The notes beneath the pieces are model-generated. The model had not been told where the DNA came from. It searched no databases and was given only the letters and a program-made list of their open reading frames with translations. The translations under genes were made by a program, and so were the position numbers. This document shows positions 58,415 through 64,000 of a stretch of DNA of 64,000 nucleotides, in pieces. The stretch is from Scytalidium lignicola (taxonomy: Eukaryota; Ascomycota; Leotiomycetes): contig NCSJ02000177.1 in the NCBI GenBank assembly GCA_002812745.2, forward strand, positions 1 through 64,000, written 5' to 3'. Each line of letters starts with the position of its first letter. Positions within the stretch are counted from its first letter, which is position 1.

Positions 58415-61400
58415 TCAGGCTTGAGCAAATAGTGGTCCATCCTATAATAATTGTAAGGAGCCGTTTTTTCTTCCTAATGTATATCGTCTGTAATTACGTA
58501 ACCTCAGGTGATCCTGTTGGATTTTATGTATCTTCTGGGGTTGCCTTTCAAAATGAAGACACGTTAAAGTATCAAAGTACCTTACGTACAATAGCAAGAC
58601 TAACCTTTCCCGCTTCTTTTGTCTCATGACTGTGAAGCTATCAGAAATGGTTTGGGTTATACGAATATAACTACTAAGACTGATCATATATTTTTTATAA
58701 CGCGGGTTAAATATACATCCCACGCATTATGAATAAATGAATGTGGGATACCCAAGGGATGATTGCCACATCGTGCACGAATGACCACTCTTGGAGGCAG
58801 GCTGTTGATTTCCGTATTAGGCGATAGAAATCAACAACCGGACTTATTATCGTCCTGGTGGAGTCTAGACTGCAGGTATCTCGCGGTGAGAATAGCGGAA
58901 GTGTTTGAGTTGTGATATAGTATACTGGCCTTAAAAGTGCTTTCAACGTGGCTAGGAAATCCCCAGCGACGACCTATCTAGCATTCTAAAGTATTGCCTT
59001 ATTTGAAGGATTACCGTGCAGTACTGTTTTAGATTGTACATAGATACGAAGTTAGATCCATTCCTTCGCAGAAATCTCTCGTCATCTTGGGGGTACAGTA
59101 CCGTAGCTGTTGTTGTCTGGGTTCAAGTCAGGTGGTCTTGCGTGCTAAACTAAGGCGCGCAAATCCACTCCCACCTTGACCGTCACGACCGTCTCCGTAC
59201 CTTACCGCAAATATTATGCAAAGGGCTACCTGTATGCAAATGAAAATAAATATCCGAGCCATTTTCATTCAACAATGTTGATGTGTACATGATTGAGCTC
59301 CTTCTGCATACGGGGCAGACCCCTATCTTGGCGGGCCACAGTACATTACGCCCCATCTTGCAGCCAGCACTCTTGGAGCCTCGCGTCTTCAAGCCACAAG
59401 ACAACCCCGCGATGTGTGAACTGGCTGGCATAGGCGCCGTGGATCCCCATCGATGGTCCTATCGATAGCTACTCAGCTAACTCAGAATGATCACGAAGTA
59501 ATCTGTCTCCAGCCAACGCCCATTCAATTGAGGCACGACGTGTGGAGTCATCTCTTGGGTGTGCATGACGCCGGTGCTAGGAAAAAGCAGAGGTCTTGAG
59601 GCACATGGTAGGTTTCTGCTTACCCTTCCAGGTTCGGCCATGGGACGAGGAAAGTCGAGAGCCTGGGACGAATAGATTTGCCCAGAGAGTTGCTTCAACT
59701 AGTCGTGCAGTGCGACCACAGAGGAATTGACTGGACGCACCCACAACCATTTGTTGTGATGTTGTGGTTGTGGGTGTGGTGGTGAACTCGTCGCCCTGGT
59801 TTGGCGGAAGGACGGCCAGTCAAAGGGCCTCCCCGCCACTACCGACAGACAACACAGTCCCCCACCACTCGCCTCTCGAGTACCTGTACCTCACGTTACT
59901 CCGGGCCGCTTATCAGTTACCAGTCTCTTGAGTGATCAACTCGTTCTTTGAAGACATCGACCACCGGAGCCGGCCCATCCAATACTGGTAGGTGAATGGT
60001 AATGGTCTGGTGGATCTTTTAAACTCATCCAAGCTGCCAAGTTAGGAAGGGAGAGGGAATGGAATTCATAACAGGTCAAGAACTGAAACAGGACCCCCAT
60101 TGAACGATACGGCAGGATAGGCTGGTTGATGGCGGGGTCTACTCACGCATCGGCACGAGGCTCCCCTCACGGGTACAAAACCTCCCGCAATCTTGGACAG
60201 ATCGGTCTTAGGCGATCCCTCTAAAACCTGCGAAGAGGACCGGAAGCAGCTGCTCCTACGAGGCAGTCTTGGGCTGATCGTCCTCCATAAGCCGGAGCCA
60301 AATTGATCCTATTTCGGACAAGAATTCTGGCAGACAGCTGTAGGAGCTCTATACGTGATGCATGGAAGCTGAAGGGAGAATAGAAGTAATACTACGGTAC
60401 CCCTTGCTGCCTGCTCCGTCTGGTCGTCGATCGAGAAGGAAGCTAGGTGTCCGCTTACTCTAAAGCCCACCACTGAAACCTCGATTCTGCCGATTGGTTC
60501 AGGAACCAAAACTTAACGCTGAGCCAGAAACGACGAGCCACGCATCCGACTCAGCGCTGAGTGGGTAGGAATTAACGCAAAAAGGAGTTGTGAAGAGTGA
60601 AGAGCCAATTGCTCGGAGCAGTTGCACATTTGGGCAGAGCTGCAGCATCCTGGCTTTCTGTTGCAAGGCGATAATGTGGTGGCCTATTTGAGGGGTTCCT
60701 ACATCGAAGGAGGGGTGCTGACAATGTGGTTATACGCATCGTGGTGGTGTGCTGGAGAACCCTGTTCCTGCTGCTCATGTCTTTCAGATCGCATACATTA
60801 TACATTCGCCTTCGAAGGGAGGCAAGTCTTGGTTATCCGCTGAAAGTCCATGGGCGGCAAACCAGGTATGACAGAGCTTCTTGTGCTGGAGTGCCACACT
60901 GATGGTTGCAATGAGCCCGAGGTCGATTCTTCTTTGAGTTTCTTTCCGCGGACTCCACGATGGCTGTGTACGATGTACAATGCTGCATGAGGCAAAGTGG
61001 ATGTCTGGTCTGTTCTCTGGAGTCGCTTCCATGCACACTGAGACACCTTCTTCTGGGCCTTCACTTACTTCCTACTGGTCCCGCATCACCAATAAAGACG
61101 CTGGCCTCCCGGCACGCGTCCTACTTTAGCATATCTACAGTAGTAATCCATGGCGTGAAAAAACACCCTATAATAATAGACTGCAAAGACTGAGGGACAA
61201 CTGAAGAGCAAGCTAGGCCATTATTTGAGGTTCGTTGCTACTCGCCCCAAAAGAGTATTCCCTATCGAATGGACACACATAAGACTGCATAATCGCATTC
61301 GTCCAGCAGTTCGTTAGACAAATCGGCTTGCACTCCATACGTTACCTGAAATTCTGCGGCATTAGAAGCGTGAGCGCTGAAAAGCATTACCATCCAGCTG

Positions 61401-62312
61401 CTTGAAAGTGAGGCGGCCATACCGTACCGCTGTTGACATTCAGCACTTCTCTTACTCTACCTCAACCTTAGTCACGGCCGGGCAGCGCCCCCAATATTCT
61501 CTTCCCAGTGTAGTCGAAAGTTCGAATCCGTCAATTCCATCCAGATTATTACAGCCTTTCCACAGCGCCCTACATTTCATCGGAGCAGGGCTCCCTTTTC
61601 GCCCAGTGTGCACAACGATAATAATATCCATACAGACATCCGAAGCTTTATCACCCGAAACACTCGAGAGAAGGGACACCAGGCCTTCCTATATCTCTGC
61701 CGGCGAGTTTGGTTTTGGTGATGCTCAAGGCTGTCCGACAACAGGCCTCTGGAACGCGAGTATCCCGGTTTCGTCATTAATACCCACCCACCTCTGGGCC
61801 CCTAAAGTCAACTCACCGCCTCGTTGTCTGGTCATCACCAAGACAGACCGTCTGAGAGACCTCTACATTCAAAACAACGCGAAAATCTGGAATCATCTTC
61901 TTATTTCTACTCACGACTTGTTCTGCGGGATTTCTCAGTGATTTCAAAGGCAAACTTTTGCCACTGCTTACGAGTATCGCATCCGCCTTATCGCTCCTTC
62001 GGCGCTAAGCGAAAAAGCCCCGTGACCTCATTCCGTCGCCGAATCAATACCGACAGTACAACTCATCCAGACTTGTACTTGTGCAATAAAACAGCTCGTC
62101 TGTCCTTCACCATCGAACTTTTTGCCCCCTATACATTCTTTATAATCGCCGTGTCGTTCCTTCTTACATCACGTCAACATCAATCGATAGTTTTGGATTA
62201 CTATACACTCTTGTTACCGTTAATATGCGATAGACCCTACTGATTGCCTCTCGCGGTCGAGGAGCAGAACCTCGGCATCTGCTGGCTTCAAAGGCAGCAA
62301 AATCTCTTCAAT
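58415..62312. other. gene-free intergenic stretch
   Basis: Nearly 4 kb with no convincing gene. It includes a GTACAGTACCGTA word near 59094, a 12-bp inverted repeat at 59738-59776, and several mutually overlapping frames at 60.5-61.2 kb with no family match. The last 900 bases contain a 179-codon frame (61402-61941) without a recognised domain, probably leader DNA of the J-protein gene. Confidence 0.45.
59738..59776. repeat. 12-bp perfect inverted repeat
   Basis: CACCCACAACCA (59738-59749) pairs exactly with TGGTTGTGGGTG (59765-59776) around a 15-base loop. A stable hairpin in intergenic DNA of unknown role. Confidence 0.6.
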
Positions 62313-64000
62313 ATGACTTCGCCACTCCCCCCAGATCCTTACAGAGCACTTGGTGTCGACAAAACTTCATCGTTTCCAGAGATTCGAAGCGCATACAGGA
62401 AGCTGGTGCTCAAATGTCATCCTGATAAAGTGAACGATGCCTCTTTGAAAGCAATAAAGCAAGATGAGTTTCAGAAAGTTCAGCAAGCGTACGAGCTTCT
62501 CAGTAATGAGAATCGGCGTTTACAGTACGACGAGCAGGTCAAGTTGTTTGAACTGAGGAGGGAGATGGGTAGAGGGAACCCAACGGCAAGGAGTAATCCT
62601 TTTGAATATGAGGTCAGAACTGCGGAGCCTCGATCAGCGCCATATTCATCTCCAAGACCGAAGGAGCAGCCAAATGGATTCTCCCGAACGGCGCCTAGAT
62701 CTTACGAGGATATTCCGTATGATGAGCCACGGTCTGCAAGGAAATCGGCCAGTTATGAATCAGAGCGCAAAAGGGATTCAAGGGAAGAGGAGATGCGGAG
62801 AGAAACGCGGAAAGCTGCTCAAGCTGCTCAAGCTGCTCAAGAGGAAATAGAAAGGGCGAGGGCGAGGCTTGAGAAGGAAGCCAGGCGTGCTACTCACAGC
62901 AAACGAGAGAAGACACGAGACAAAGAGAGGAAGCGCGGTTCGGAGGAGAAATATACGCGCCATGCTGCATATGTTGAAGAGGTTGATTCAGATGATGCGT
63001 ATGCTCGAACTCCCCCGAAATCAGACAAGAAGTCTACTCGTCGCATGGAAGAGGAGATCAGGATGCGAAATGAAGAGGCAAAGGAGCGGAATAGTCAGCC
63101 AATTCTCACACCGAAATGGGACGACCACAAAGAATATGCGGCGCAATACATGCAAGCTTCACGGCAGAAAGGATTGAAGGATGGGTTGCGAAGAGCAGAA
63201 ACCTTCACTGCGTCGCCGCCGGCTTACAACGTTCGATACGCAGCTCCGGTACCTCCTCCAGCGCCATCGTACCCGCCTAGTGACGATGATACGCCGCGGA
63301 GATCGTCTGCACGTTCCTCATCTCGAAGACCGTCGGAGACACCAGGTCGAAGTCGTGAAAAGTCACGGTCGAAATCGGACAAACGCTCTCGAGATCCCTA
63401 CATTGTTGAACCTTCCCCGCCTCCGAGTATCAAGAAGCCCGGTCTTCATTCTTATCCCTCAGCACCTCCAGTTATCCCTGGATATGCCGCCCAAACTCCT
63501 CGCTCTCAGTCTGTGCAAGCACAATTTTCGAGGAAAGAGTCCGCCCCACCAATGCCACCAATGCCTCGCGCCTCGACATTCCAGGCAGGGGATGGATCCA
63601 GAGGTAGTAGGTTAAAAAAATCCATGGAGTTCGAGTCTGAATCAGATTCCGACTCGCCTGCCTATGCCGGCCGCAGATCTGCCAGTCCTCCACCTCGACG
63701 TCAAGAAGAGACAAGATATCATGTCTCTAATGGGCGCTCTATTCCTATACCTCATCGATCCGATCCTCGAGAAGACGAGTATTCACGTGATCGCAGTCCG
63801 TCACCATCGCCACGTCCCACAAGGCTTGCACCTGAAAGGGGCCCGAGTGGTAGACAGCGTCAATACCATACTTCTGACACTCATGAACCGATTGTAATCC
63901 CGGTTCGTCCTAAGATGTCACCACGTGAAACTGGGCATCGATCCTCCGCTAGTCGGAATCCACCATTATATGATCAAGTAAAATGGTCACCATCCTATGG
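62313..64000 (+). CDS. J-domain (DnaJ-like) protein, 3' partial
   Basis: The frame opens at ATG 62313 and stays open to the window end (562 codons plus two bases), so the C-terminus is missing. Residues about 8-72 form a J domain with the HPD motif at 36-38 (KCHPDKVND) and flanking helices. The J domain activates Hsp70 ATPase. The rest is highly charged and low in complexity: an AAQ repeat from three CTGCTCAAG-type units near 62814, Arg/Glu-rich coiled-coil stretches to about residue 260, then Pro-, Ser- and Arg-rich disorder with RS-type dipeptides. The layout suggests a nuclear or mRNP-linked J protein, which is a guess. No intron is seen in the visible part. Confidence 0.88.
   Translation, partial: MTSPLPPDPYRALGVDKTSSFPEIRSAYRKLVLKCHPDKVNDASLKAIKQDEFQKVQQAYELLSNENRRLQYDEQVKLFELRREMGRGNPTARSNPFEYEVRTAEPRSAPYSSPRPKEQPNGFSRTAPRSYEDIPYDEPRSARKSASYESERKRDSREEEMRRETRKAAQAAQAAQEEIERARARLEKEARRATHSKREKTRDKERKRGSEEKYTRHAAYVEEVDSDDAYARTPPKSDKKSTRRMEEEIRMRNEEAKERNSQPILTPKWDDHKEYAAQYMQASRQKGLKDGLRRAETFTASPPAYNVRYAAPVPPPAPSYPPSDDDTPRRSSARSSSRRPSETPGRSREKSRSKSDKRSRDPYIVEPSPPPSIKKPGLHSYPSAPPVIPGYAAQTPRSQSVQAQFSRKESAPPMPPMPRASTFQAGDGSRGSRLKKSMEFESESDSDSPAYAGRRSASPPPRRQEETRYHVSNGRSIPIPHRSDPREDEYSRDRSPSPSPRPTRLAPERGPSGRQRQYHTSDTHEPIVIPVRPKMSPRETGHRSSASRNPPLYDQVKWSPSY

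Noticed and set aside
61402..61941. 179-codon frame upstream of the J-domain gene
   Set aside because: No domain, poor composition and no splice signals; more likely promoter or leader sequence.

Overview
This window comes from the nuclear genome of a filamentous ascomycete (Pezizomycotina; the protein flavour suggests Leotiomycetes, but the sequence does not settle the class). The evidence is many short spliceosomal introns with GTRAGT donors and CTAAC/TACTAAC branch sites, two Zn2Cys6 regulators, an AcrB homologue, a DUF7702-type membrane protein and long CT-rich leaders. There is no operon, virus, CRISPR array or intact transposon.

Layout. 1-2889: AcrB-like membrane/coiled-coil protein, 5' end cut by the window edge. 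3276-4997 (-): single-pass membrane protein with an incomplete 5' end. 6013-7698: DNA primase large subunit in four exons, with CGCGT boxes just upstream. About 7.7-16.3 kb is mostly non-coding: an AT-rich part (8.5-10.7 kb) with two weak small-gene candidates, then a part rich in GTACTGTAC/GTACAGTAC palindromes. 16276-18436: Zn2Cys6 regulator of the AmyR/BglR/COL-26 type (tentative) with a small upstream ORF. 19516-22324: a second Zn2Cys6 regulator whose 20-nt first exon splits the first zinc-ligand codon. 22559-23098: hypothetical. 24265-25812: Lpl1-like serine esterase. 26997-28295: secreted alpha/beta hydrolase. 28866-29723: SAP-domain Tho1/SARNP homologue. After 4.7 kb of non-coding and leader DNA comes a 1579-residue protein (34481-39273) with a long disordered region and a C-terminal methyltransferase-like domain.

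39.3-52.9 kb is gene-poor. It holds only a 93-residue double-CxxC protein (44546-44827, -) and an intron-containing tRNA-Glu(CTC) (50606-50696, -), plus several hairpin clusters, microsatellites and a diverged 180-bp-offset duplication. 52938-53820: seven-helix DUF7702-type protein. 54940-56536 (-): disordered protein ending in a CIIM CaaX box, a candidate Mod5/TeaR cell-end anchor. 57350-58414: metallophosphoesterase. 62313-64000: J-domain protein running off the right edge.

The genes do not form a pathway; they look like ordinary housekeeping and regulatory neighbours. I found no convincing new multi-gene system. The points most worth a second look are the GTAC palindrome family confined largely to intergenic DNA, the structured segments around the tRNA gene, the Mod5/TeaR candidate, and the micro-exon zinc-cluster gene. 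Ten isolated N bases, mostly next to homopolymers, mark unresolved positions in the assembly. All splice coordinates were inferred by eye from splice signals and reading frame.
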